From Gordionus sp. m RMFG-2023 (taxonomy: Eukaryota; Nematomorpha; Gordioida; Chordodea; Parachordodidae), in assembly GCF_954871325.1 (NCBI RefSeq), contig NC_088775.1, forward strand, positions 72,455,561 through 72,519,560: a DNA stretch of 64,000 bases, read 5' to 3'. Both the position numbers and the translations under genes were made by a program. Below the pieces are notes generated by a model, which was not told the origin of the DNA, did no database searches, and saw only the letters and a list, made by a program, of their open reading frames with translations. This document shows, piece after piece, positions 11,673 to 22,639 of this stretch. Position 1 is the stretch's first letter; every line of letters starts with the position of its first letter.

Positions 11673-12721
11673 CAGGGTTGCATGTGTTTTATTTGGTGAT
11701 ATAATAAAAACAAAAACAATTAAGTGGTATAATAATAAGTTTGAAGTGTTTAAAAAAACAGAAATACCACATTTATGTATTAGGAAAAAAAATAGTTTAA
11801 GTGAATATTTTTTCAAATTTTTACAATAATTTTTTTAAAAAAAGTAACATAAGAATTTACCTATGAAATGTTTCTAGAATATCGTATGTAATTGGAAAAT
11901 TAATTTTTTGGAAGTGTAATACTGTATTGTAGTATTTAATGATCTTTATTTCAGATTCTAACCTTAAATTTCAATATTGATCATAAAGACTTATACTAAG
12001 AATTTAAAAAATCAGCCCCCACCTTTAAAGTAATTAACTTATATTGCAGATAAATGTAAATGCCTTCGTCTTTTTCTATAGAAAGGCGCTCAGAAGAACG
12101 AAATATAAAAATTATCAACCAAAGAATATTTTATTTTGTATATATTATAATAATCTATAATTACAAATACAAACACAATAATAATAATTTACATAATGAT
12201 TTAATTTTGAGAAAATATTATATTTTTAAATTGCATTCTCGTTTTAGTTTTGAGTGTTCCGAAATTGGCATCTTTATTTTTATATCTTTATTTTCATTCT
12301 TTCCATTTCAGGCTGGGACAACAATTTGGTTACTATGTCAATTTTCCCTTTATTCCAGAAATTAAATTTTCTTTTTGGGTTTTGAATTGCCGGTGAGTTT
12401 ATAGGGTTTATTATAGTAAAATTGGCACTTATAGCAGATTGCGAAAATGATGTGGAAAAGGAATGATTAGATAAAAAGGAATTATTATTATATAAAGAAG
12501 AATTTCTAAAACTATTATTGGTATTATTGGATAAAATATTATTAATATTAAACATTTTAAATTTAAAAAATTATTTTTTTGTAATTAAAAAGTTTTATGA
12601 AAATTTTTTTTCCTAATACATAAATGTGGTATTTCTGTTTTTTTAAACATTTCAAACTTATTATTATACCACTTAATAGTTTTTGTTTTTATTATATCAC
12701 CAAATAAAACATGCAACCCTG
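11673..12721. mobile_element. 1.05-kb DNA transposon-like element with long terminal inverted repeats
   Basis: The left end CAGGGTTGCATGTGTTTTATTT and the right end mirror each other over about 140-150 bp (11673-11820 against 12590-12721). TA dinucleotides flank both ends (11671-11672 and 12722-12723), consistent with a TA target duplication. The interior has no recognised transposase. Part of it (about 11870-12070) resembles 60340-60610 inside another element. Superfamily uncertain: the ends CAGGG...CCCTG recall hAT, while the flanking TA recalls Tc1/mariner. Confidence 0.75.
12280..12555 (-). CDS. Unrecognised 91-residue Asn/Ser-rich open frame
   Basis: An ATG-initiated frame starts just inside the right arm of the inverted-repeat element. 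Residues 1-45 are mostly Asn, Ser and Phe; the rest is more basic (NPKRKFNFWNKGK). It matches no family I know. The low-complexity composition makes chance openness in A+T-rich DNA likely. It could be the element's own small protein or a first exon, but nothing supports expression. Confidence 0.2.
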   Translation of the reverse strand: MFNINNILSNNTNNSFRNSSLYNNNSFLSNHSFSTSFSQSAISANFTIINPINSPAIQNPKRKFNFWNKGKIDIVTKLLSQPEMERMKIKI

Positions 12722-12729
12722 TAAAATAG

Positions 12730-12850
12730 TTTGCTTCTTTATCCTTTTGTTTTGTCTTCAATACATAGAAATTAAATAAAGTTTTTTTCTTTTGCCCTTC
12801 TTTTGTTTTGTCTTCAATACATAAAAATTAAATAAAGTTTTTCTTTTGTT
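12730..12850. repeat. ~60-bp tandem duplication
   Basis: TTTTGTTTTGTCTTCAATAC followed by AAATTAAATAAAGTTTTT occurs twice in a row with about one unit of ~60 bp between starts. Confidence 0.7.
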
Positions 12851-12940
12851 TTGAATTAAGTATATTTATGGTTAACATAAGGTTTTTGTGTTTTCTTTTT
12901 ACTTAGGGGTTTTTCTTACTTTTAAAGTTCTTAATAGGGT

Positions 12941-13365
12941 GTTCGGCAAATATAAGTTAGATACTTAGGTCCGAGAGATCGCCCTGCATCCAGTGGAATA
13001 ATTAGAATTCTGGAAAGTATAGGGGGGGAGGTAGGTTTTCTCCCTAATTATGTAAGATAAAACTAACACAACTCCTTTTTGCAAAAACGTTCTTTTTTCA
13101 CTTTGCGCCAATTTTATTTTAATTTATTTTTGCACGTTTTATTTTCCCTATAAAAGGGACAAATTTTTATAATTAAAGAGATACTATATTTTTTGTTTTA
13201 AAATTACACTTTATTTTTTTTTGATTAATTTGGATATACACTTTTTTTATTTTATTAATAAATTTAAATTAAAATTTTTTTTGAGTAAATTATTTATCCC
13301 TCTTACAAGATCCCAGATATACGAACTCCCTATCGTTCAGACCTTTACTGAAGCCCCGACTCTTC
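12941..13365 (+). promoter_or_regulatory. Candidate TATA promoter, possibly within a solo LTR
   Basis: A canonical TATAAAAGGG lies at 13149-13158, with G+C-richer sequence before it and CTCTTACAAGATCCCAGATA...CTTCAG after it. The segment starts near TGTTCGGCAAATATAAG. TATA plus the downstream segment resembles an LTR, but I see no matching partner or coding region, so this is only a candidate. Confidence 0.3.
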
Positions 13366-13368
13366 AGT

Positions 13369-13875
13369 TAAAAAAAGGATAGGAAAAGAAAAGAGGAAAG
13401 CGAAAGGATAAGGAAAGGTAATAAAAAATACAGGGAAAAGAAAAAGGGAAAGGAGGAACGAAAAGAAAAAGCGAAAAAAGTAATATATAGAAAGAAGAAG
13501 GTAAAAAGGGGAGAAGAAGAGAAATTAAAAGAAAAAGGAAAAGGAAAGAGAAAGGAGATAGAAGAAATTATAAAGGGAAATGTAAAGCGACATAGCAAAG
13601 GAAAAAGTGAAGGGAAGGAAAAGGGGAAAATAAAAGAAGGAGGAAAGTAATGAAAAGGAAGAGGGAATAAAGAAAGGAAAAAAAGAAAAGGGAGAAGGGC
13701 AAAAAGGAGAAGGAAAATGTAAGGAAAAGAGAAAGAAAATAGAAGGAAAAGCGAAAGAAAGTGGAAGGAAAAGCAAAAGGGAAAGTGAAAGAAAAAGTTT
13801 GAGATAAAGGAAAAGCGAAAGAAAAATTAAAAGAAGAACGGAAAGAAAAGGGAAAACAAGTATAATGAGACAGAT
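13369..13875. repeat. Polypurine low-complexity block 2
   Basis: About 500 bases of nearly pure A/G on the plus strand with GGAAAAGNGAAAG patterns. No gene is supported; open frames on the opposite strand are composition artefacts rich in Phe, Ser and Leu. Confidence 0.9.
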
Positions 13876-14396
13876 CTCAGGAAAGCCCAATGAGGGTTTT
13901 ACCTTTGCTGCCGGTCCCATTTTTTAAGCATTCACTTTTCTCTAGGGTGATTTTTACCCTTTTTTTTAGTATTTTTTTTCTCTGTTCTTTTTCATACATA
14001 TATATTTTTCAATTCATTTTTAATATATGCCAATTTGTTTTTTAATATATTTTTTAAATTATAATTTGTAAAAGAAAAATTTGTGAAAATTTGTTTTTAA
14101 ATAAATTGAGAATAAATTTTTTTTAAATAAAATTTACAGAACTTCAAAAAAAAGAAAGAAGTATGTCCCTAAATAATCTTTTTTAGAGTTTAGTAAATTT
14201 AAAGTTCGATTTTATATATATTAAGATATAATAGATATTAATTACTAATTAGGTTTATTTATTTAGTAGCAAAGGTAGCCCAAATAGTAAATAATTATAA
14301 ATTCTAAATCGGAAATGTTAATATAATATCCAACAAAAAATGTCGTAGGAAAAAAAAACTCCTTATTATTATGTTCTAAATACTATGATCGGATAA
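13876..14396. other. A+T-rich spacer, no gene seen
   Basis: Nothing recognisable apart from A and T runs. The end provides the TA next to the inverted-duplication element. Confidence 0.4.
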
Positions 14397-14403
14397 TACA
14401 GGG

Positions 14404-14761
14404 TTTCCCATCCAAAAAAGGAAAAGTCCCAATCAAAAAAGGAAAAGGTTCAATCAAAAAAGGAAAAGTGTCAAACAAAAAAGGAAAAAGTTCAATCAAA
14501 AAAGGAAAAGGTCCTATCAAAAAAGGAAAATTGTCAATCAAAAAAGGAAAAGTCTCAAAGGTTAAGGAAAAGGGTCAATCAAAAAAGGAAAAGTGTCAAA
14601 CAAAAAAGGAAAAGGTTCAATCAAAAAAGGAAAAGTGTCAAATAAAAAAGGAAAAGGTCCAATCAAAAAAGGAATAGTGTCAATCGAAAAGGGAAAATTC
14701 CCAAAAGAAAAGGAAAAGGGTCAATCAAAAAAGGAAAATTCCCATTCAAAAAAGGAAAATC
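14404..14761 (+). repeat. 21-bp minisatellite, about 17 units
   Basis: Tandem units of the form GTTCAATCAAAAAAGGAAAAG, 20-21 bp each, with variants (GTTC, TGTC, TCCC, GTCC at the start). Because 21 is a multiple of three, the array stays open in frame and reads as an SIKKGKG-type repeat; I regard that as an artefact. Confidence 0.92.
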
Positions 14762-14894
14762 GTAATTTTTTTAAAAAAATATATAAACTTTTCAATTTTT
14801 CTTAAATTTATTTATTTTTGTCATTCCTTCTTATTTTATTTCTAACTTTTTGCGATTTCTTTATTTTATTTGTATCTTTTCTCAATTTTTTTCT

Positions 14895-15700
14895 TCATTT
14901 TTGTGGTTTGACTGAAAGTCTTCATTCTTGGTCTGGATGGGTATGACTTGGTCTGAGGGTGGGGGGGGAAGGGGGTGTCAAAATAAATTTTTTGATATGA
15001 GTATCAAATAAAAGCTAATTTTAATATGGTCTAACTGAAAGTCTTCATTCTTGGTCTAAATGGGTAAGACTTGGTCTGAGGGTGGTTGGGGGGGGTATAG
15101 AGTGATGGGGGGGGGGGTGGGTAAAAAATAAAATTTAAGAAAAATTGAAAAATTTATAATTATTTTAATAAAATTATAAAAAATTACGATTTTCCTTTAT
15201 GAACGGGAATTTTCCTTTTAAGATTGAAACTTTCCCTTTTTTGATTGACCTTTTCCTTTTTTGAATGGGAAACCCTGTACAAAAAATGAATAATTTAAAT
15301 CTAAAAATATTTAAATTAGATTTTATTTGATACCCATATCGATATCTTGTGGTGATAAAAATATTCCTGACCCCCTAAGACCTAGACCCGCCCTCTATGC
15401 GTGATTATTATTATTACAATAAAAAAATATTTTTATTAGCTTTTATTTGATACTCATATCAAAAAAATTTATTTTTTACCCCCCCCCCCTCTATACACCC
15501 CCCCCCCCTCTATACACCCCCCCCCCCACCCACCCTCAGACCAAGTCATACCCATCCAGACCAAGATTGAAGATTTTCAGTTAGACCATATTAAAATTAG
15601 CTTTTATTTGATACTCATATCAAAAAATTTATTTTTACACCCCCTTCCCCCCCCCACCCTCTGACCAAGTCATACCCATCCAGACCAAGAATGAAGACTT
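14895..15700. repeat. ~105-bp poly-G/poly-C repeat units in both orientations
   Basis: Each unit holds a G (or C) run of 7-12, then GACCAAGTCATACCCATCC (or its complement), CAGACCAAGAATGAAGAC, and ATTAGCTTTTATTTGATAC. Units at about 14925-15125 run opposite to those at about 15440-15700. A diverged unit occurs at 10236-10415. Confidence 0.8.
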
Positions 15701-15859
15701 TCAGTCAAACCACAAAAATGAGAAGAAAAAAAATTGAGAAAAGATACAAATAAAATAAAGAAATCGCAAAAAGTTAGAAATAAAATAAGAAGGAATGACA
15801 AAAATAAATAAATTTAAGAAAAATTGAAAAGTTTATATATTTTTTTAAAAAAATTACGA

Positions 15860-16213
15860 TTTTCCTTTTTTGAATGGGAATTTTTCTTTTTTGATTGACC
15901 CTTTTCCTTTTCTTTTGGGAATTTTCCTTTTTCGATTGACACTTTTCCTTTTTTGATTGGACCTTTTCCTTTTTTGTTTGACACTTTTCCTTTTTTGATT
16001 GAACCTTTTTCTTTTTTGTTTGACACTTTTCCTTTTTTGATTGACCCTTTTCCTTAACCTTTGGGACTTTTCCTTTTTTGATCGGACCTTTTTCTTTTTT
16101 GATTGAACTTTTTCCTTTTTTGATTGAACTTTTTCCTTTTTTGTTTGACACTTTTCCTTTTTTGATTGAACCTTTTCCTTTTTTGATTGGGACTTTTCCT
16201 TTTTTGGATGGGA
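15860..16213 (-). repeat. 21-bp minisatellite, inverted copy
   Basis: The same 21-bp array as at 14404-14761 on the other strand, with the variant units in matching order apart from small differences. This shows that a whole segment was duplicated in inverted orientation, not that two arrays grew separately. Confidence 0.9.
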
Positions 16214-16229
16214 AACCCTGTAATTTAAA

Positions 16230-17125
16230 TTATTTTAAAATATAAAAAGTATGCCGAATAAATTTTAAATCAAATTGTTTAATAAGTAAAAATATTTTAA
16301 ATCAACTAATTTACAAAAATATCTTTATTTAAAATTGTTTAATAAGTAAAAATATTTTAAATCAATTAATTTACAAAAATATCTTTATTAATTTATATAT
16401 AAAAAAACAAAATTACTAATAATGAATATAATTCTTACAAAATTTTTCTTTTTATAACCACGAAAATTAGAATATGAGATATATAAACAATTATCATACT
16501 TTATAAAAATAACTTTACAACAATTCAATTATTCAAATTATATATGCATTCTTCTCTCTTTTTTTCTTATATTTATTTTATTCAAATCTTTTAACATCTA
16601 CAACAAAAATTAAGTCAGGCTAGATTAAAAAAAGGACTCTACCTATACAAATCAATGATGCATATATACTACAAGATTGGCGATTCATTCATTAAATGTA
16701 TTTAAAGGGTTCATACATTGGAGTCATGTAGCATCATTTCGTGGTTTGCATGTCGATTAAATGACATTAGTATGCATTCATATAATGAATTATTTTTAGA
16801 AAAAGTAAAGGTGCATGGCTTGTTGAGAATCATAGGCATAGGGGGGGGGGAGGTTAGGAAAAATTTAATTTTAATTTATTAAATTCTTAATATAAATGCT
16901 TAAAATTTTAAAAACAACTATTATTATGTTTTTAATTTATAAATAATAATTTTGAACTACAGTATTTGATTATTTATATATATTTTAAATAAATTTTAAA
17001 TTATCTTTCAAAAAAAACATGTCTTGGTCATATTCCTTTTTTAAAAAAAATTCTATTTTGTCAATTTCATTATGTAGAAACAATCATTAATTTATTCCAA
17101 TTTCAACAAATGATAAGCTCAGATA
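16230..17125. other. A+T-rich spacer with a 62-bp tandem duplication
   Basis: A ~62-bp unit (AAATTGTTTAATAAGTAAA and following) occurs twice at about 16271-16395. A 10-base G run lies at about 16841. No gene or element end could be fixed. Confidence 0.5.
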
Positions 17126-17129
17126 GGCC

Positions 17130-18190
17130 ACATCCCTATTTGACCAGCTTTTAATGCCGCTATTGAATATAAAAGTATCAAAGCTACAACCACATCAAGT
17201 CTCATATTTTAAAAGATGATAAGATTATCATAATAATAGCAAAACTTATTTTAGATAGTTATTTTATTTAACTTTTTTAGCTTCTAGAATCTTCGTTCTA
17301 TCTTGTATCTTAGTATCAATGTTAGTCATTTTCGTATTTTGCTAATAATTTTTTTATTCATACAGTTTACCAAGCAGATTGAAGATTAAACTAAAATGTA
17401 TTCTTTAAGCAATACATATTAGCCTAAGCTTCAAAATTAGTGCTTACAAAAGTTAGCAAACTTCAGGCTTAGAACTGCGTCTTAATATCTGATTCATATC
17501 AAATTTTTGAAAATATAACTCGATTTAAAATTTAATGAGATTTAAATTCCTTCTATATTTATTAAACAAACTGAAAAGAAAAAATAAAATCCAGGTCGAT
17601 CATAGAATCATAAGATTCAAAAATATCTTGAATCGGGGAAAGAGAAACCCTAATGGATTCAGATCAAATTGATTTTTATACTTTAAAATTGAATGTTTAA
17701 GATTCAGTCTAAAACTTGATATTTTTATTTCGCTTATAATTGTGTTTATTATTGACTGAAAAAAACTGATCGATGAACTAGTAAGTACTAATCATGCATT
17801 ACATATTGTTCATTACTTCTATAATTTTCCTTCTTGCATAATACCAATTTTGGCGATTTTTTTTATTTTGCCAAAAATGTTTTTCTTTAAACTATCTCCA
17901 AATGGGTTGAAGAAGTAGAGCGCACTAATTATTGACATAAATTTCCGAGATAATGCTTGCAGGGTTTGGCTAAATTTTGCTTACGAAGTGATATCACAGT
18001 TAGTTTTTGGTTCATAATTCGGTTACTTTTTTAATGAATGGCTGGCGAAATTGATTAAGGAACTAATAATGTACTAAATATTAACGCAAACCAGCTATAT
18101 ATAACTTTTATATTCTCCGTTCTTGCATGATACTAATTTTGAAAATTTTATATTTTTTACCAAAAATTATTTTTCTCTTAAGCCAGCTAC
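17130..18190. repeat. Dispersed ~1.1-kb repeat, copy A
   Basis: Shares scattered but collinear blocks with 58440-59150: TATAAAAGTATCA, CGTCTTAATATNNGATYC, TTTTTGAAAATAT, ATCATAAGATTCAA, CGGGGAAAGAGAAACC, GGTTCATAATTCGGTTA. A sub-unit of ~290 bp (TTCTTGCATRATACYAATTTT) is itself repeated at about 17830 and 18120. No protein is visible. The copy at 58-59 kb adjoins a pogo-like end, so this may be pogo-family interior. Confidence 0.6.
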
Positions 18191-18695
18191 AGGAGATTAA
18201 TGCAATTTAATATACTCTAATTGTATTTTATTTTATGTTTAAATTATTCTTTTAAAAAAATAATAGATATCCGCAGGATGGTGTAATTTATAAATAATTT
18301 TTATGGATTCTTGTTACGATGTAAGGAGTGGGAGTGGAGCGGGGGGGGGGGTTATATTCAAAAATTATAATAGATTCTTTGATTATAAAATAATTATAAA
18401 CCATTAAATTTTTATAAAAAATAAAATATAATTTTAAATTAATGAGAGTAATCAAAGATATTAAAATATTATAGATATAGAGTATAAAAATTATTAATTA
18501 ACCTTGCTGTCAATTTAACTCCTAAGAAAATATCTGTTCAATTCTGCCATAGAAAAATAAAGAGTTGTTATAACGTTAGTTTATAAAAAATATTAACCTC
18601 TTTCTAAAAAATCAAGAAATTTTGTAAATAGCCCTTCGTATCAAAAATTTGCCCTTGGTTTACTTTATTGTTTCGGAATCTTTTTATTTATATAT
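18191..18695. other. A+T-rich spacer, no gene seen
   Basis: One G run of 10 at about 18341 after GGAGTGGGAGTGGAGC; otherwise featureless. Confidence 0.4.
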
Positions 18696-18699
18696 TAAT

Positions 18700-21010
18700 T
18701 GCCATAAATCAGACAAGATACAAAAAATAGAGAATAGCTACAAAGGCGGTGGCTAGGGCCAAATCTATGGCATACGATGACATGTATGAATAACTACATA
18801 CCAAAGAAGGGCAAAATAAAATATACAGATTAGCCAAACAGCGAGAAAAGAATTCCAGGGATATAAACGGAGCTCCGAAAGTAATCAAAAACAAAGATGG
18901 GAAATTGATAATAAAGGAAAAAGAAATAATGAATAGATGGAACATACTACATCTAGATGAACGCTCCCCGTGTCAAAACCTTGTTAACCAATAACAGAAC
19001 AAGAAATAATCACATGCCTCAAGCATATGAAAAACAACAAAGCTAGAAGTCCAGATGATATTCCAATAGAAAGCCTTAAAGCACTAGGAGATGATGGAAT
19101 ACATTTCCTCACAAATCTATACAATAAAATACTTAGAAATAAAGAGGTTCCTCAAAAATGGAGGCAGAGCTATCTAGTTCCTATCTTCAAAAATAAAGGG
19201 GATCCACACAATTGTCAAAATTACAGGGGCATAAAACTAATGTCACACTGTCTAAAACTATAAGAAAAAATAATAGAAAAAAGATTAAGAGACATAATCG
19301 AAATAGGAGAGTCAGTTTGGCTTTATGCCTGGAAGATCATCAACTGATGCTATCCACGCAATTAGGCAAATGAGTGAAAAATACAGGGAAAAGAACAAAA
19401 AGCTACACATGGTCTTTCTCGATCTAGAAAAGGCCTTCGATAGAATCCCAAGAAAACTTATCTGGTGGGCGCTAAGCCACAAAAAGGTTCCCGAAAAATA
19501 TATAAGAATAATACATGATATGTATAAGGGACATACAAAATGATCCTTAGCACAACAGGTACTTCAGCAGGCTTCACAATAGCCGAAGGAGTTCATCAAG
19601 AGTCGGCTCTCAGTCCACTTTGTTGCAGTTGGTTGCAAGCTTGAATTGAAATTGTATATAGAAGTTGTTTATATTATTATCGATGTTAACTAACACTCGC
19701 GATTAGAATTATTATTATTATTGGAATCTAAATAAGAAAGAAATAAATATATATAAATTAAGATTACCCAATATATAATATAATCAAGAATAAAAAACTT
19801 TACGACTATATTTTATTCGATCAGGAATCCAAATTATAATTTAAAAAATTAATAATCATTTATCTGTCGAATCTCACTTTTAACGCGATATATATATCAT
19901 AATTGTTTTACAATTAATTTGAATATATGAAAATTTATAAAATAATATTATGTTAAATTTAAGATCATTTACATAACAAAATTACCCAAAAAATATTATC
20001 TTCGTCTACAATTTATTTATGAATAATAACTTCCAAAATTAACATTCTAATTTGCATATACAACACATTTCTCTTCATTACAGTAATAGATGTATTAGCA
20101 CAGTCTATACCTCAAACAGTCCCGTGGAATATGATATTTGCAGATGATATTGTGATACTTGCCGAATCCAAGGATGAAATGAAGAAAGATTAATGAGTTG
20201 GATAAATATCCTAGAAAAGCACGGACTAAAAGTAAATAGAGAAAAGAAGGAGTATATGGTGATAGGAGGAGATGAAACAGAGAGTATTGATATAAATGAA
20301 TGGCAGATATAGGCAATTGAAAGCTGCAAATATTTGGGCTCCACTATACAAACAAACGGCACAATAGAAAAAGAGATAAAGAGTAAAATTAATCAAGGGT
20401 GGTTAAAGTGGAGATCTTTATCTGGAGTGCTATTTGATAAAAGAATCCCATACAAATTAAAGGGTAAAATTTACAGTTCCATAGTACAACCAACTATTCT
20501 ATATAGTTCGGAAACATGGCCAACCAAGGAATCAGACGAGAGAAGTCTACAAACTATGGAGATGCAGATGAGAATGCTGAGGATAATTGCTGGGTTAACA
20601 AGAAAGGATAAAGTGCACAGTACAAGAATACTAAGTAGTTTAAAGGTAGTGCCCATTAAGACTAAGTTAATGGTAAACAGACTTAAGTAGTATGGGCACA
20701 CAATGAGAAGGCCTTTGAACTACATAGGAAATAAGGTTTAGAGTTTGGAAGTGATGGGCAAACGTAAAAGAGGAAGGCCAAAACTTCAATGGGGCCATAA
20801 AGTTAGAGCCAATATAAAGAAGTATAAATTAGATAAAAGAGATTGTATTAATAACATAAAGTGGAGAGAGATGTTGAAGGATCTTACCACCAGAAAAGGT
20901 GAAAGCTAAAGAGAAAAAAAAATCATAAAATTTAAAAATAGTGCTATGAAAAGGATTACAAGTTCCTTAGATAAATTCTTAAAAGAGGCTAATCAAGAAA
21001 AGGGCAAACA
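18700..21010 (+). mobile_element. RTE-like LINE, 5'-truncated and interrupted
   Basis: The plus strand reads a linker region (ARAKSMAYDDMYE, LAKQREKNSRDING), a reverse transcriptase ([73 protein letters not shown]), the catalytic block FADDIVILAE (about 20140), then WLKWRSLSGVLFDKRIP and a C-terminal KRKRGRPKLQWGHKV (about 20760). This is the order of RTE-like (BovB-type) LINEs. The N-terminal endonuclease is absent, as usual for 5'-truncated copies; stops and frame changes are present, and a ~440-bp insertion splits the reverse transcriptase. A relative lies on the minus strand at 50580-52785. Confidence 0.85.
19622..20068. mobile_element. ~440-bp non-coding insertion inside the RTE-like LINE
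   Basis: The LINE's coding pattern stops after ESALSPL (about 19620) and resumes with FLFITVIDVLAQS (about 20066); relatives have the two parts adjacent. The inserted sequence is A+T-rich, with AATAAA signals and no coding. A solo LTR or MITE is possible; I could not confirm terminal repeats or a target duplication. Confidence 0.6.
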
Positions 21011-21110
21011 CGCATCACTCTCTTATAAATTTTGTTGTTTTCATTATATTAATTAAAAACAATATTTGAACAAAGAATATATTATTCGATAAAGAATATA
21101 ATGAAAAATA

Positions 21111-22519
21111 GAGGGGCGAATAATGTTCAAATAAAAATCAATTGTTTATTTATAAAATATATTTTAAGTAAAAAAAATTTATATGAATTAACATATAATG
21201 TTTACTACCAAATTCTGTCAATTCTAACTTAAATGCAAACTCCCAAACCTGTCTACTATTTGAAGATCCAGAAAAATATACAAATATTGATAATGAAAAA
21301 ATCGACATAGTTAGCAAAATGGTGTCCCTACCGAAAAACAACAAATGAAAGTTAAAGACATCGCTATATAAATATATATATTGGAATGTATACAGCGTTA
21401 GTTCATAAATTTAGACGCGATACATTTCCAGAAATAAATGGAGATCTCTAGTATTCAAAATAGAGGAAGTAAGGAAAAAATCTCATCCATTAAAGAAATA
21501 TCATGGACTTATTAATGACTGAGAATATGTTTACGATACAAGACTTTATTAAAAATTTACTAACTGGTAGTCCCAAAAATAAGGCAACTATAAAATATTG
21601 GCTAATCGAAAAGAGAGAGGCAAAGAGCCTGACAGGAGAAATACGCTTGGGGCTATAAATATCTGTCAAATTTACTGTTTGAAAGTTTTAAACAATCCAA
21701 AAGAAAAATAATTTTTCTTAGATGAAACGGGAATCAAAATGCATGTGGTACCAATTTATACCTGACCCCCATATAATGTTCGCCCGACTATAACGATCCC
21801 ATCTTCGAAGGTTAAAATTGTTAGTATTCTTTGCACAATTGGAATCAGAGAAGTAATTCATTATAAAATTAAAGAGGGAGCTTATAATGGTATTATTCCG
21901 AGATTACAGCGAGAGCTTATTGATATTTTTACAACATGATGCAATTATTATCCATTCATAAACCCATTTAATCGATGCATACAAATATAAGATTGAATAC
22001 GAACCGCCACATTAACCTCAGCTTATCCCATAGAAAATTTTTTGTATTCAAAAATAAATTTCGGGCAATCAGGAATTATTATGAATAATTTTGAGCTCTC
22101 TCGGCGATTCATTCCTTATGATTTTACGAACTTTTACAATCATATGCAACAATATCTGGAGTTGGGTTATCGCGGACAGCCAATTAATTGGTTCCACAAT
22201 AATTAATATGTATTAATAATTTTCATTTTTACTATTTAAAAAAGGTATCTTCTTCGAATCGAAATTATTATAAAATGGAATATATATATATCATATTTTA
22301 TCGAAATAAATTGATTTAAATTTAAAGAATTCTAAAAAATATATTAAAAATTTTGTGAAAGATTTTTTATTCATAAAATATCCCATAAAATTTTACAAAA
22401 AATATTTAATTTCAAAAAATTTAATAAACTGAAAATTTTTTTTAAAATTTATTTTTTTAACGTAAAATATATTTTATAAATAAACAATTGATTTTTGTTT
22501 AAACCTTATTTACCCCTTC
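21111..22519 (+). mobile_element. IS630/Tc1-type DDE transposon with TA duplication
   Basis: Terminal inverted repeats run about 60 bp: left from GAGGGGCGAATAATG, right (inward) from GAAGGGGTAAATAAGG, both continuing into AAAAATCAATTGTTTATTTA. TA flanks each end (21109-21110 and 22520-22521). The interior (about 21420-22200) reads a decayed transposase of the DDE_3 type, with IFLDETGIKMHVV (first catalytic Asp), then KVKIVSILCTIGIREVIHYK and RLQRELIDIF. In-frame stops are present. The superfamily is clear; the subfamily is not. Confidence 0.82.
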
Positions 22520-22639
22520 TATTTTTATTATATTTTAATCGAATAATAAATATATTTTGTTTAAATTTTTATGTTTTTAATTAATATATTACATATTTTT
22601 TGTAATTAAAATTTTAAGAAAAACATATGGAGCCAAAAG

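Larger units (their letters stand above)
14399..16220. mobile_element. Large inverted-duplication element with CAGGGTTTCCCAT ends
   Basis: The outer ends CAGGGTTTCCCATCC (14399) and its mirror image (ending 16220) are each flanked by TA. A third copy of the same end, pointing outward, stops at 15277, also followed by TA, so 14399-15277 may be a complete 879-bp unit and 15280-16220 a truncated inverted neighbour. Both arms carry, in mirror order, a 21-bp tandem array, an A+T-rich stretch and poly-G/poly-C units. No transposase is seen. A non-autonomous DNA transposon is the likeliest reading. Confidence 0.7.

Noticed and set aside
12941-13365. A host gene promoter at the TATAAAAGGG box
   Set aside because: No recognisable coding follows; the next sequence is a polypurine block. 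Kept only as a low-confidence candidate LTR or promoter.
14468-14805. Lys-rich repeat proteins of SIKKGKG type (also at 15774-16151, minus)
   Set aside because: The 21-bp tandem unit is a multiple of three and keeps the frame open automatically; nothing suggests selection on the protein.
14404-16213. CRISPR-like array
   Set aside because: Units are 21 bp, directly abutting, with no unique spacers, and the genome is eukaryotic; it is a minisatellite.
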